Shown here in pieces: positions 52,101-61,641 of a DNA stretch of 64,000 nucleotides. This DNA is from Bacteroidota bacterium (GTDB taxonomy: Bacteria > Bacteroidota > Bacteroidia > Chitinophagales > Chitinophagaceae), in assembly GCA_016868585.1 (NCBI GenBank), contig VGGR01000001.1:124001-188000 (forward strand), given 5' to 3'. Below the pieces are notes generated by a model. It saw only the letters and a list, made by a program, of their open reading frames with translations, was not told where the DNA came from and searched no databases. The position numbers were made by a program, and so were the translations under genes. Position 1 is the first letter of the stretch; every line of letters starts with the position of its first letter.

Positions 52101-55100
52101 CAGGAAATATTGAGTTCATTGAGTTTTGGTTGCAGGACCCTTTTTTAAACAACGCTACCAATCCATTTGGAGGACAACTTTATTTCAATCTGGGTAACAT
52201 CTCCGAAGATGTATTGAGAGATGGTAAGCGGCAATACGAAAACGGATTGGCCACGCCTACCAATAATGCCCGAGAGGATAGTTCAACCGTTTGGGGTAAA
52301 GTCCCTTCCATTCCTTTACAGTTGACAAATGCTTTCAGCAATACGCCATCTGACCGCGGATATCAGGATGTTGGGTTTGATGGATTAACCGATGAGGAGG
52401 AACAATTAAAATTCAAGGACTATCTTTCATTATTGCGAACTAATTTTGGAACAAGTTCTCCGGTTTATCAACTTGCCTTATTGGATCCATCGGGTGATAA
52501 TTTTAAACCGTATAGGGATCAACAATTTGATCAGGAGCGTGCGGGAATACTTAGGCGTTACAAGCATATTAATAATCCACACGGCAATTCTCCGATAGCC
52601 GGGAACAATTCGCAATTTGTAACCGCTTTCACTCAATATCCTGATGCGGAAGAACTCAATCGGGATAATACCATGAATGAAGCCGAGGAGTACTTTCAAT
52701 ATCGTGTGGATATCCTTCCAAACATGGGCGTTGGAACTAATTTTATTACGGACATACGCATGCCTACCGTCACATTGGCTAATGGACAAACCCGATCTGA
52801 GCGTTGGTATTTGTTCAGAATTCCGGTAGAACAATTTCAACAGAAGGTGGGCAATATCCCCGACTTCAAATCCATTCGGTTTATTCGAATGTTCATGACG
52901 GGTTTTCAAGATTCTATTGTGCTTCGTTTTGGAAAGCTTGAGTTAATTAGGAACCAATGGAGAAGGTTCCGCAATCGGCTTGACACTACGGGTAATTATA
53001 CTAACCTGCCTATTCCTGATCACGCAACGGTAAATATACTTTCGGTAAATGTGGAGGAGAACGACCAGCGACAACCTATAGTTTACAGGATTCCTCCGGG
53101 AATAGAACGTCAACAGCAGCTCAGCAATAACAATGTCCCTTTATTAATGAATGAACAGTCCATGAGCATGCAGGTTTGTGGATTACCCCAACATGAAGCC
53201 CGTGGGGTTTTTAAAACCATGAACATGGATATGCGTCAGTATGGGAAACTTGAGATGTTCATACACGCAGAATCAGTAGCTGGTGCTGAGCCCCTTCGTC
53301 CAGGAGATGTCAATGCGGTTATTCGAATAGGGAATGACTTCAATGGAAATTATTACGAAGTTAAAATACCGCTCAAGCGAACAGAATTTGGAGAGCGTGA
53401 TAGTGCTCGGATCTGGCCATTGGAAAATAATTTGGATCTGTCACTTCAGGATCTGATGGAATTAAAAATCCGAAGAAATCGGGCCGGAATTCAGCCCTCC
53501 CGTTATTATCGAGAAATACTCCCCAATGGCAGGAGCTATGCCATTATAGGAAACCCCAATCTGGGTGAGGTGCGCGGCGTTTTATTGGGTGTAGAGAATG
53601 TATTGCAGGAGGCGTTATGCGCAGAGGTTTGGTTCAATGAACTTCGTTTGCAGCAACTTGATGAAAAGGGTGGTTGGGCAGCACTGGCACGAACAGATGT
53701 TAAGTTAGCTGATCTGGGAACAGTTTCGGTTTCTGGTGCTGCAAGATCACGTGGGTTTGGAACGCTGGAACAACGGGTGAATGAAAGAAGCCGTGAGGAT
53801 GTATTTACGGCTGATGCATCTTTGACGATTGAAGCGGGTAAACTACTTCCTAAGCAGTGGGGAATTCAAATACCTGTATTTGCAAGTATTAGCCATCGAA
53901 GCAGTACGCCAGAGTACGATCCCTATGACCTTGACATAGACTTGAAACAAAAACTCAGAGAGACGCCCTCAGATAAAAAGGACTCCATCAAAAACGATGC
54001 GCAGGATATAACCACCATTAAAACAATCAATCTTACCAATGTCAAAAAGCTAAGACCCGATGGCAAGAAAATAATGCCTTGGAGCGTAAGCAATCTTGAC
54101 TTTTCTTACTCTTACATTCAAACACGTTCTCATAATCCGTTGATAGAACAGGATGAATTGAGACGGACTAGAGGAGTTGTTGGTTATACTTATGCCCCTC
54201 TGTCAAAGTCAGTTGAACCCTTCAAACGATTATTTAGATCCAACTCCAAATGGTTGTCGCTGATTCGGGATTTTAATTTTAATTACGCGCCTTCACAGAT
54301 TTCGGCACGGGCGGATGTGTTTCGTCAATTTGGCGCTACGCTACCGCGTAATGTGGGAGGGGGGCCATATAAGATCCCTGAAACTTATAATAAGTTTTTC
54401 ACATTTGACAGGTACTATGTAATGCAATGGAATTTGACGCGCTCATTGGCAATGGATTTTTCTGCTACCAATAATGCGCGTATTGATGAGCCGCCTGGCA
54501 GAATTGATAACAGCATAAAAAAAGATTCTATTCGTTCTAATTTTTTCCGTGGGGGAAGAACTACAAATTATCAACAGGATTTCACCCTTAATTATAATGT
54601 TCCCACTAATAAAATTCCATTGTTGGATTGGACCTCTCTCCGCGCAGGGTATAATTCAACATATAATTGGCTGGCTGCTTCTTTATTGGCAAGAGAACTA
54701 GGAAATAAACTTACAAATACACAAAAACGCACGCTGAATGGAGAACTGAAGTGGGAGGAGCTTTACAATAAGGATAAAACCATTCGTGCACTGCAGAATG
54801 GCATGGGAGCTGCCCGTAAAACAGGGGGGGCGCAAAAAAATGGAACACCAGATTCGCGAAAAGATAAAGTGCGTTCACAGACATCACGTGGCAGGGGTAA
54901 CGCGGACCAACGGAGGCCCACCCCGGATGCATTCGGCCAACGCGCCAATACTGCGGATACTACCCGGGATAATACCTATGTGGACGGTCGGCAAAAAGAG
55001 AAAGAGGTGGTTGCCCCTTCAGCCTTTGCGCCTACCACGCTGCGGTATCGATATGATACTATTCGCGCAAAAGATGGCACCATCAGTAAGATCAAAAAGC

Positions 55101-56587
55101 GAAAGATCAAAACAGTAAAGGAGCCAACCATTAAATTGCCCAAGGGTCCTCGTGAGGTGGGCGGATTTGCAGGAGTGGCATTAAATTTTGCAACCGCTTT
55201 GAAGCGTACCGCTATTCAATATACGGAGGACTTTGGTACAACATTGCCAGGATATATGGACAGCACCCAAATTATGGGGCTTAACCTTAGAAGCACACAG
55301 CCTGGTTTTGGATACCTTTTCGGATACCAACCTGATACCAATTGGATCAACCGATTTGGACAAAAGGGTTTATTGTCCAGAGATTCTTTAGTGAGTGCCA
55401 TGATTCAGCAACGTTATAATCAACGTCTTTCTATCACTGCGCAAGTAAGTCCCTTTAAAGATTTTAATATTGATCTTAGCTTGGATAAAAATTTCGATAA
55501 GCAGTATAGCGAACTATATAAGGATACTACGGGAGTAGCGGGCCTGACTCGCCTCAATCCCTATGCGTTGGGAAGTTTTAGCATTAGTTATATTTCGTAC
55601 CAAACATTATTCACGGCCTTTGATCCCAACGTTGTTTCGGCAACGTTCAAACAATTTGAATCCAATCGAAAAATATTATCGTCCAAGCTTGGCGTTGTCA
55701 ATCCTTATCAGGCGGGTGGGGTTGATGCGGATGGGTACCATAAAGGATATGGTCGGTATGCTCAAGATGTAGTTGTCCCCTCCTTTATTGCTGCGTACAC
55801 CAATAAGGACCCGACTTCCATCAAGCTGTTTGATAATACCAATCCTACTATTCGGCATAATCCCTTCCGCTCGCTGGTGCCCAAGCCAAATTGGACCATT
55901 ACTTACAATGGACTTTCCAAATTAGCGGGGCTTGATAAGATATTTACCAACTTCTCCATCAGGCATGGCTATAAGAGTACTTTTTCGATGAATAGCTTTA
56001 ATACCGCTTTGCTATTTACCGATCCGTTACGAGTTGGCTATCCCTCCTTCCGGGATACGCTCACAGGGAATTTCATTCCTTATTTCTTGATTCCCAATAT
56101 CACTATTCAAGAGGCATTTGAACCATTGATTGAGGTGGATATGACCTTTACCAATCAACTGCAAACAAGGTTTGAATTACGCAAAAGCAGGCAGTTGAGT
56201 CTCAGTTTGATTGATTACCAATTGGCGGAGAATAGATCAACCGAAATTACATTTGGATTAAACTGGCGCAAGAAAGGAATGCCACTGATTAAAAATATTC
56301 GCATTGGTAAAAATGGCATGAAGCTTGATAACGATGTAACCGTACGTGTAGACTTTAGCCTGCGCGATGATGCAACGGCTAATTCAAAACTGGATCAAGG
56401 AACGGCCTTTGGTACAGGAGGACAACGAGTGATACGATTTGCTCCTTCCATCGACTACGTGCTGAATAATAAGGTCAGCATGAAGTTATACTTTGAGCAA
56501 AACAGAAATATTCCTAAGATCAGCAGTGCCTTTCCCATCACCAACACCAGGGCCGGATTGCAAGTACGTGTTTCACTTGCGCAATAG
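49145..56587 (+). CDS. sprA: T9SS outer membrane translocon SprA (Sov)
   Basis: 2480 residues from ATG 49145 (an earlier TTG 49124 adds seven residues). Signal peptide about 1-25. The giant single-chain beta-barrel through which T9SS cargo leaves the cell; in gliding Bacteroidota also required for motility. Family landmarks: GIPGQGGASEYQLGYNIPRGSV, GGQQLIENVDYEINYDLGTL, FVDDFEGA-type VYVDDFEGARAAIDL, and the final VRVSLAQ strand. A long Gly/Arg/Lys/Pro-rich low-complexity insert occupies about residues 1880-1990 between barrel segments. Cargo with type A (28 kb) and type B (57, 63 kb) sorting domains is encoded in the same window. Other T9SS core genes are not present. Confidence 0.96.
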   Translation: MGRHFLSMVLSLMSFSVSGAGFFVAQSDTIRFPLVDRYGSYYTAGRSHSFDLRDTGFIRRRIEYDPLTRQYTVSEQIGDRAYRAPATFSMSEFLRLQARQDENEYFRRRAAMLTTMNRKPKGPQFRVNNDWFNRIMGVGPDGKVRIEVKPAGYVDFLAGYQGQNIKNPTLPERARRNGGLDFNMNSQLQMDAQIGEKLKLPINYNTLANFNFDNQLKLDFKGKDDDIVKQFEAGNTSFASKGTLIPGAQSLFGVKTQLQFGKLFVTTVLANQRSQRQTMGVQGGTTAQRFSLKADEYDENRHFLMAQYFRSNYNTAMKKLPVVNSKVQILRMEVWVTNRNGTTTDIRDVIAFMDLGERRPYNPTLSAGGNELPRNDANNLYGLLIGNSAYRNSSQAQSALAALGLTPVQDFEKTFARKLQPAEYYFNPQIGFVSLNQPLQPDEVLGVAFQYTYNGKVFQVGEFSQDVPPDTTGNAQRVLFLKLLKATSQRTQLPIWDLMMKNVYSVGFGQLERQDFSLDLLYEEPSLGEKRYLPPTHVVDPYKGMPIIAQVNLDRLNNQNDPQPDGVFDFIEGFTVISSQSRIIFPVLEPFGHDLDYLYSDQTMRNKYLYYPLYDTIKAIAQTYANLNRFRISGRSRSAGFGTGANGSGGGIPGQGGASEYQLGYNIPRGSVTVTAGGQQLIENVDYEINYDLGTLRVVNQAIINSGVPVNINYENNQAFGFQQRNFIGVRLDYLANKRLSLGGTIVRLGERPFFIKQSYGEDPIRNTMFGLDLDYRNDLPRLTKLIDRLPFYSSKANSTITTYAEAAILQPGHAKQINGTNYDGSRQNTGQVYVDDFEGARAAIDLRFPLLSWALASVPQGNGLFPESSLNNDLRSGRNRAKLAWYNIEPVLQEKRNTNNPISDLNELSDPRVRQVLQREIFPRRSTQFGEGLLTTFDMAFYPRDKGPYNYETDPNRMDANGRLRNPRNAWGGLIRNIDQTDFETGNIEFIEFWLQDPFLNNATNPFGGQLYFNLGNISEDVLRDGKRQYENGLATPTNNAREDSSTVWGKVPSIPLQLTNAFSNTPSDRGYQDVGFDGLTDEEEQLKFKDYLSLLRTNFGTSSPVYQLALLDPSGDNFKPYRDQQFDQERAGILRRYKHINNPHGNSPIAGNNSQFVTAFTQYPDAEELNRDNTMNEAEEYFQYRVDILPNMGVGTNFITDIRMPTVTLANGQTRSERWYLFRIPVEQFQQKVGNIPDFKSIRFIRMFMTGFQDSIVLRFGKLELIRNQWRRFRNRLDTTGNYTNLPIPDHATVNILSVNVEENDQRQPIVYRIPPGIERQQQLSNNNVPLLMNEQSMSMQVCGLPQHEARGVFKTMNMDMRQYGKLEMFIHAESVAGAEPLRPGDVNAVIRIGNDFNGNYYEVKIPLKRTEFGERDSARIWPLENNLDLSLQDLMELKIRRNRAGIQPSRYYREILPNGRSYAIIGNPNLGEVRGVLLGVENVLQEALCAEVWFNELRLQQLDEKGGWAALARTDVKLADLGTVSVSGAARSRGFGTLEQRVNERSREDVFTADASLTIEAGKLLPKQWGIQIPVFASISHRSSTPEYDPYDLDIDLKQKLRETPSDKKDSIKNDAQDITTIKTINLTNVKKLRPDGKKIMPWSVSNLDFSYSYIQTRSHNPLIEQDELRRTRGVVGYTYAPLSKSVEPFKRLFRSNSKWLSLIRDFNFNYAPSQISARADVFRQFGATLPRNVGGGPYKIPETYNKFFTFDRYYVMQWNLTRSLAMDFSATNNARIDEPPGRIDNSIKKDSIRSNFFRGGRTTNYQQDFTLNYNVPTNKIPLLDWTSLRAGYNSTYNWLAASLLARELGNKLTNTQKRTLNGELKWEELYNKDKTIRALQNGMGAARKTGGAQKNGTPDSRKDKVRSQTSRGRGNADQRRPTPDAFGQRANTADTTRDNTYVDGRQKEKEVVAPSAFAPTTLRYRYDTIRAKDGTISKIKKRKIKTVKEPTIKLPKGPREVGGFAGVALNFATALKRTAIQYTEDFGTTLPGYMDSTQIMGLNLRSTQPGFGYLFGYQPDTNWINRFGQKGLLSRDSLVSAMIQQRYNQRLSITAQVSPFKDFNIDLSLDKNFDKQYSELYKDTTGVAGLTRLNPYALGSFSISYISYQTLFTAFDPNVVSATFKQFESNRKILSSKLGVVNPYQAGGVDADGYHKGYGRYAQDVVVPSFIAAYTNKDPTSIKLFDNTNPTIRHNPFRSLVPKPNWTITYNGLSKLAGLDKIFTNFSIRHGYKSTFSMNSFNTALLFTDPLRVGYPSFRDTLTGNFIPYFLIPNITIQEAFEPLIEVDMTFTNQLQTRFELRKSRQLSLSLIDYQLAENRSTEITFGLNWRKKGMPLIKNIRIGKNGMKLDNDVTVRVDFSLRDDATANSKLDQGTAFGTGGQRVIRFAPSIDYVLNNKVSMKLYFEQNRNIPKISSAFPITNTRAGLQVRVSLAQ
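54785..55120 (+). other. low-complexity basic insert in sprA with G7 and A7 tracts
   Basis: Codes for about 110 residues rich in Gly, Arg, Lys, Asp and Thr (GAARKTGGAQKNGTPDSRK, SRGRGNADQRRPTPD, SKIKKRKIKTVKEPTIK in parts). Contains a run of seven G at 54824-54830 and seven A at 54834-54840, three bases apart. Frame is intact. Probably a disordered loop of the SprA barrel. Confidence 0.7.
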
Positions 56588-56596
56588 TAGAAGGGG

Positions 56597-57355
56597 TTAT
56601 TTACGGCGAATGTAAATCGAGTCTGCTTGTTGTAAGCAGGTAATAGTTAGATCATTGATACAAACATGAGCGGGAAGGGTAGTTGTATAATAAATAATTT
56701 CAGCAACGTCCTCCGGTGTCAATGGCTTCATACCAGTATACACGCTTGCGGCTGTTTCCTGATCTCCCTTAAAACGTACTAATGAAAACTCAGTTTCTGC
56801 TGCGCCAGGGTTGATTGCGGTTACTTTAATGCCATGTCTTAATAGATCAATGCGCATCGATTGATTCAGCGCATCTACCGCGTATTTTGTAGCGCAATAG
56901 GCATTCCCCTTTTCATAGACCACTCTCCCCGCTATAGAGCCAATATTAATGATATGTCCTTTTTTACGCGTTGCCATTCCTTTTGCGACGGCCTGCGAAA
57001 CATAGAGAAATCCTTTGACATTGGTATCAATCATTTCATTCCAATCCTCCAGCTTTGCTTCTTCAAAATAATCTCTTCCAGCTGCGAGCCCCGCATTGTT
57101 GATTAGTATGGCAACATCTTGCCAGGAGCTAGGTAAATTACTAATACCGGTAGTGATGGCTTCCTGATTGCGTACATCAATGGGTAGTAGATAAGATTCG
57201 GTGTTATAGGACTGCCTAAATGTGGCTGCCAATTTTTCAAGTCGGTCAGCTCTTCTACCGATTAAAATTAGCCGATGTCCTTTTTCGGCAAATAGCTGCG
57301 CACAGGATTTTCCAAAACCTGAAGTGGCTCCAGTGATTAATACTATTGATGACAT
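56597..57355 (-). CDS. short-chain dehydrogenase/reductase (YdfG-like)
   Basis: 252 residues. Classical SDR: NADP-binding TGATSGFGKSCA with Arg pair GRRADRLEKL, NNAG motif NNAGLAAGRDYFEE, catalytic Ser in NIGSIAGRVVYEKG and Y-x3-K in YCATKYAVDALN. The pattern fits the YdfG group, NADP-dependent 3-hydroxy acid dehydrogenases (serine, 3-hydroxyisobutyrate, malonic semialdehyde). Physiological substrate unknown. Convergent with sprA (9 bp between stops). Confidence 0.9.
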   Translation of the reverse strand: MSSIVLITGATSGFGKSCAQLFAEKGHRLILIGRRADRLEKLAATFRQSYNTESYLLPIDVRNQEAITTGISNLPSSWQDVAILINNAGLAAGRDYFEEAKLEDWNEMIDTNVKGFLYVSQAVAKGMATRKKGHIINIGSIAGRVVYEKGNAYCATKYAVDALNQSMRIDLLRHGIKVTAINPGAAETEFSLVRFKGDQETAASVYTGMKPLTPEDVAEIIYYTTTLPAHVCINDLTITCLQQADSIYIRRK

Positions 57356-57385
57356 GTTGTAAAGTTAGGATAAGATGCTGCTTAT

Positions 57386-60007
57386 TTACCGTATCAAGGT
57401 AATCAGCCCTTTCGCAAAATAAGGCTGGCCTAAATAGTCAATAGCATTAACAGTCCACACAAAAACGTGGGTGCCCTGCAGCTGTCCGTTTACTTTACCA
57501 TCCCAAGCATCTCCTTCTTGATTTGATTCGTAAACAAGTTGACCCCATCGGTTGAAAATGCGAAAATAGTTTAACTCTTTAATGCCGGCCATAATGGGGC
57601 GTATCACATCATTTTTACCATCATTATTTGGCGTAAATGCAGTGGGTACAAAGATGCTGGGTGCTGTTTGAAATACACGAACATTCAAATAGGCTGTATC
57701 AGCGCAATTGGCTGCATCCCGTGTAATCATTCTATAGCGAATTTGATTTGTTCCGGTTGTATAGCGAGCAATGGGGTTAGGAATGTTAGTAGAGGATAAG
57801 CCTGTTCCAGGACTCCAATTATAGGTTAATCCCCCACTGGCGTTAAGTTGCAGGGGTTGTCCTATTACAACGGTGGTGTCTCTTCCTGCAAAGGCAATTA
57901 CCTCAGGGAGTACAACTACCAAAACGGTATCTAAACCCGGTTTTGGACATCCCTGTGTATCAAAGACGGCCAGGATATATTGTTGAGTTGCCGGTGGACG
58001 AGCTATCGGAAATAAACTGAATGGATTATTTAAGTATAAGGGTGGTCGCCATACAAAACTTCTGCCATTGCTACTTCCTCGAAGCTGTGCCGCACTATTG
58101 AAACAGATGGTCGTATCTGGAGAGGCAATGGCAATGGGGTAGGGTACCGTTCGTACTAAAATTTGCTTGGTTTCCGTGCAACTTCCGATCACTCCGGTTA
58201 CTTGGTAAGTAGTGGTGCTGTTAGTGACGGCAAGTGGGGATTGAATGGTGGCACTATCCAAATTACTTGCCGGGGTCCAATTATACTGAAGCCCATTGGA
58301 GCTAATTCGAAGTCGAATGGTGTCACCTTGACAAATAGTAGTATCGCCCATTGGGTTGATATAGACCCCTGTGACTACATTTACTTTCACTGAATCTCGG
58401 TTGACACAACCACTGTTCTCTAAATGCACATAATACCAGGTAGTACTCATGGGAAACACGGTTGGATTGGAGGTATTACTGTTCAGCATGGCAGTAGTGG
58501 GAGACCAGCTAAAATTTCCAACGCCATTTGCGTTCAATCGCACAGAATCGAATTGACAAATTAGCGTATCCGTAAAACCCAACGTAATGAGAGGCTTGTC
58601 TAAAATAGTAATGGTATGCTGTATGGTATCTCTGCAGCCCTTGCTCGATTGAACAATCAGCGTAACTATTGCCGTTCCGGGACCTGGATAACTATATTGT
58701 GGATTTCGAATACGAGAGGTGTCTGCCAGTGTTGTGTTATCGCCAAAATTCCAATGCCAGTAATCCACTACACCATAATTTACGCGGGTGGTATCTGTAA
58801 ATTGATAAGGGGTTAGCACGCAGATTCCACTTGTTGTGAAACCTGGATAAAAGCCGGGCCATACGCGAACCACTGTAATGGTGCTATCCGAGCAGAGTCC
58901 CTGCAGGGTAACTCTCAGCTTTACATTGTAATCTCCGGGTGCAGAAAAAGTATGGGTGACGAAAGCAAGCGTAGAAGTGTTATTGGCCCCACTTGCAGGA
59001 TCGCCAAAATCCCAGAAATAATCAGTATTGGGGGGATTGCCTGTGGCATCGTTTTGAAAACTGACCGTTAAATTATCGCAGAAAGCAGGCCGAGGGTTTA
59101 GTTGCGCACGCAATGGACTACAGTCACTCACTTCGAGGTGTAATTCTTTTCGTGTAGTGGCAATCAGTACGCCATTTCTGTATTCATTCACACAAACACA
59201 TACTACGTATTGCCCAATCATAGTTGGAGCTATTCCACTAATTAAACCTGTAACGGGGTTGATAGTAACATCACTTCCCAAGGGGGTGCCTCCGCTAAAA
59301 AGTGGAGCATAAGGAACGGTATTATAGGGTGGGGCAGAGGCAATGTCTGGAGAAGGTGCCGATTGACTGGCTCCTTCGTATGCTTCACAAAACTGGTAGC
59401 TCAGCGAATCACTATTTGGATCGGTGGCCGAAAAGTTTAATTGAAAATAATTGTTTTGACAAACCACTGCCGTATCATTGACCAAAAACTGAGGACTGCT
59501 ATTTGTTTGCGCATTTTGTCCGGTGCTGCTTCCCGGGATTTTAATGGAAAATGTATTCCCGACAGCACCACTATTAACTAAGTTGTTAATGCCTGCAATG
59601 CGACAACAGCGTTGGTAAGAAACAATATAGCCCTCTGGAAGTGCAGGCAATTCTACTGTGGCAAGATCATAGATCACAATAGTGTATTTACAACCTACTT
59701 CATTACCTGTAATGCAAGGTTCATCATAGGTTTTGCTCAGTGTGTATTGGCTGGTGATTGCTACGCTTTCGTTACGGATAAATTGGTTGGTGGCTGCATT
59801 GAAAAATGAAAAATTAATGGGGTTGGAAAGTTGTCCGGGAATGGGATTGCAGATCATATAGACGGTCAACGTAACCCGGTAGCGCAAGTTTGTTCCACTT
59901 CCGGCACCTAAATATTGGTACGTGAAAAACCCTCCCTTGATGTGCGCAGCAAAAAGTGGTGGACACAGGAGCAGTGTCAATAAAAAAACAAGCAGGTACT
60001 TTTTCAT
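57386..60007 (-). CDS. PKD-domain protein with T9SS type B sorting domain (gliding motility-associated C-terminal domain)
   Basis: 873 residues from ATG 60007 (upstream in-frame codons reach 60043, next to lnt). Signal peptide ending LFAA. N-terminal domain begins HIKGGFFTYQYLG and contains YQRCCR, a conserved module of Bacteroidota surface proteins; then PKD-like beta-sandwiches (about 300-560; YFWDFGDPASG, YWHWNFGDNTT), Ig-like repeats with ICQFDS, ICQGDT, CFNSA Cys pairs and two NWTP/NWSPGTGLSS units, and a type B sorting domain about 790-873 (FVPTAFTPNNDGKNDV, YFRIFNRWGQLVYESN, WDGKVNG, KGLITLIR). Exported by SprA and retained at the surface or released. Ligand unknown. Confidence 0.9.
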   Translation of the reverse strand: MKKYLLVFLLTLLLCPPLFAAHIKGGFFTYQYLGAGSGTNLRYRVTLTVYMICNPIPGQLSNPINFSFFNAATNQFIRNESVAITSQYTLSKTYDEPCITGNEVGCKYTIVIYDLATVELPALPEGYIVSYQRCCRIAGINNLVNSGAVGNTFSIKIPGSSTGQNAQTNSSPQFLVNDTAVVCQNNYFQLNFSATDPNSDSLSYQFCEAYEGASQSAPSPDIASAPPYNTVPYAPLFSGGTPLGSDVTINPVTGLISGIAPTMIGQYVVCVCVNEYRNGVLIATTRKELHLEVSDCSPLRAQLNPRPAFCDNLTVSFQNDATGNPPNTDYFWDFGDPASGANNTSTLAFVTHTFSAPGDYNVKLRVTLQGLCSDSTITVVRVWPGFYPGFTTSGICVLTPYQFTDTTRVNYGVVDYWHWNFGDNTTLADTSRIRNPQYSYPGPGTAIVTLIVQSSKGCRDTIQHTITILDKPLITLGFTDTLICQFDSVRLNANGVGNFSWSPTTAMLNSNTSNPTVFPMSTTWYYVHLENSGCVNRDSVKVNVVTGVYINPMGDTTICQGDTIRLRISSNGLQYNWTPASNLDSATIQSPLAVTNSTTTYQVTGVIGSCTETKQILVRTVPYPIAIASPDTTICFNSAAQLRGSSNGRSFVWRPPLYLNNPFSLFPIARPPATQQYILAVFDTQGCPKPGLDTVLVVVLPEVIAFAGRDTTVVIGQPLQLNASGGLTYNWSPGTGLSSTNIPNPIARYTTGTNQIRYRMITRDAANCADTAYLNVRVFQTAPSIFVPTAFTPNNDGKNDVIRPIMAGIKELNYFRIFNRWGQLVYESNQEGDAWDGKVNGQLQGTHVFVWTVNAIDYLGQPYFAKGLITLIR

Positions 60008-60043
60008 CAAGCCAGATAAAATTACGAACAGGATTGCAACCAA

Positions 60044-61615
60044 TCATTTTTCCGATTGGAACCTTGCCCAGAACGATTTTAGTAGCACTATTATTGCTAC
60101 CAGGCAAAAGAGCTGAAATAGCCAGTCTCCATACCTGACATAAAAAGTTAATTTGTTTTGCTGAGGTGCAATGGTTGTTTTTAAAATTCCCCTTTTGTTG
60201 TAATCCAAGAGTGAAATGAGATTGCCTGCCGGATCAATAAAGGCACTGATCCCTGTATTAGCACTTCTTGCCACCCAACTACCTGTTTCAACTGCTCTTA
60301 GTCGGGCATAGTGTAAATGTTGCCGATGTCCCGGCGTATTTTTCCACCAGCCGTCGTTGGTGATAATGGTTAATAGATTAGCTCCCTTTTTAATATACTG
60401 TCGCATAAGGTTGCCGTATATGCTTTCGTAGCAAATGGCTGGTGCTAATTTGAATCCATTTTTTTCCTCAAGTATTACTCTTTCTTCTTGTTTGGCGTAA
60501 CCGGCAGTTACTCCGCCAAATTTTTCAAACCAAGTATCTAAAAATCTAAGAAACCAGGGTAATGTTTCAACTCCTGGCACCAACCTTGATTTATGATACG
60601 TTGCCTGCACCCCTTTATTATCAAGCAAAACGGCTCCATTGTAGGCCTCAAAATGAGTGGTAGTGCCTGAGATTAAACGACTATAGGGTGTTGGCTGCTT
60701 CAACAATGCATAACTTTCGATTCCGGTAAATAGCGTTACACGCGGACTAGCTGTTAAGTACTGAAAAACTGGAGCTAAATTTATTTCTGCCTCCAAGGCA
60801 GCTTCATTGTATCCATAGCGGCTATACAAGGCTGTCTCTGGCCAGAGCACCAATGCGGTGTTGTTGCTGGTAGCTTTTGCAGTTAATTCGAGTAAGTCAA
60901 TTAGTTGCGTTTGCTCAGTACCTGCGGCAATTTTTTTATAGGGGTCAATATTGGGTTGCACTATTGCTACTTCCTGTTGCGGTTGAATGATTTCTTTTTG
61001 TTTCGCCGCAAAAGCGAATGAAATCAGCAACGGACTTAATAACACAATGGCGCTGTAAAATAAAAGCTGGAATCGCTTGCCATCTTTATGGATGGTTGAT
61101 TTGATATAAGAAAATAAAAAAAGGTTGGTTACTAATACCCAAAGGGTGCCCCCGGCTACACCTGTAAAAGCATACCACTGTACCCATTCAATTTGTTTGG
61201 CAAAAACATTTCCTAATGTTAGCCAAGGCCAGCTCAGTCCCCAATCCTGCAAATGAATGTATTCGAAACAAAGCCAAAAGGCAATCAGTGATAAACCGCT
61301 AAACCGAAATGATTTTTTTTGTTGAATTCGGTGATAAGCCAACCAGGGGATGCACATTAGCAAACTATTGGCTAACCAAGCAGCCACTGCTCCTGGCGCG
61401 GTGGCATTCCATATCCACCATGTAGTTCCAATATTCCACATAAGCAGGCTTATATAACAAAGCAGGAAAAACTTTTTATGAGAGTGGGTTTCCTCAGCTA
61501 AAAAAAGCAAGGGTATCCAGGCAAAAAAAATGAGAAACGTCAGCGAACTATCTGGCCAGGCCAACCAGGCTAAAACGCTGGTGGCTAAGGATAAAAAAAA
61601 GGAACGATAGTGCAT
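60044..61615 (-). CDS. lnt: apolipoprotein N-acyltransferase
   Basis: 523 residues. Adds the third acyl chain to the N-terminal Cys of lipoproteins (such as BamD and the DUF5689 lipoproteins here) in the inner membrane. Six to seven N-terminal membrane segments, then a nitrilase-like domain with the catalytic triad: Glu in VLWPETALY, Lys in TYHKSRLVPGVE and Cys in APAICYESIYG; a last membrane segment precedes the C-terminus. Its 3' end lies 36 bp before the start of the PKD gene, and guaB ends 26 bp upstream on the same strand. Confidence 0.95.
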   Translation of the reverse strand: MHYRSFFLSLATSVLAWLAWPDSSLTFLIFFAWIPLLFLAEETHSHKKFFLLCYISLLMWNIGTTWWIWNATAPGAVAAWLANSLLMCIPWLAYHRIQQKKSFRFSGLSLIAFWLCFEYIHLQDWGLSWPWLTLGNVFAKQIEWVQWYAFTGVAGGTLWVLVTNLFLFSYIKSTIHKDGKRFQLLFYSAIVLLSPLLISFAFAAKQKEIIQPQQEVAIVQPNIDPYKKIAAGTEQTQLIDLLELTAKATSNNTALVLWPETALYSRYGYNEAALEAEINLAPVFQYLTASPRVTLFTGIESYALLKQPTPYSRLISGTTTHFEAYNGAVLLDNKGVQATYHKSRLVPGVETLPWFLRFLDTWFEKFGGVTAGYAKQEERVILEEKNGFKLAPAICYESIYGNLMRQYIKKGANLLTIITNDGWWKNTPGHRQHLHYARLRAVETGSWVARSANTGISAFIDPAGNLISLLDYNKRGILKTTIAPQQNKLTFYVRYGDWLFQLFCLVAIIVLLKSFWARFQSEK

Positions 61616-61641
61616 GAAACCTGATTCAGCAGTAAAGCTAT

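Noticed and set aside
54711-55118. Open frames on both strands inside sprA (for example + frame 54786-55118)
   Set aside because: Arise from the GC-richer low-complexity insert; the sprA frame is intact through the region.
56597-57355. Sepiapterin reductase to complete a tetrahydrobiopterin pathway
   Set aside because: The SDR matches the YdfG hydroxy acid dehydrogenase pattern and is 11 kb from the PTPS-folE genes.
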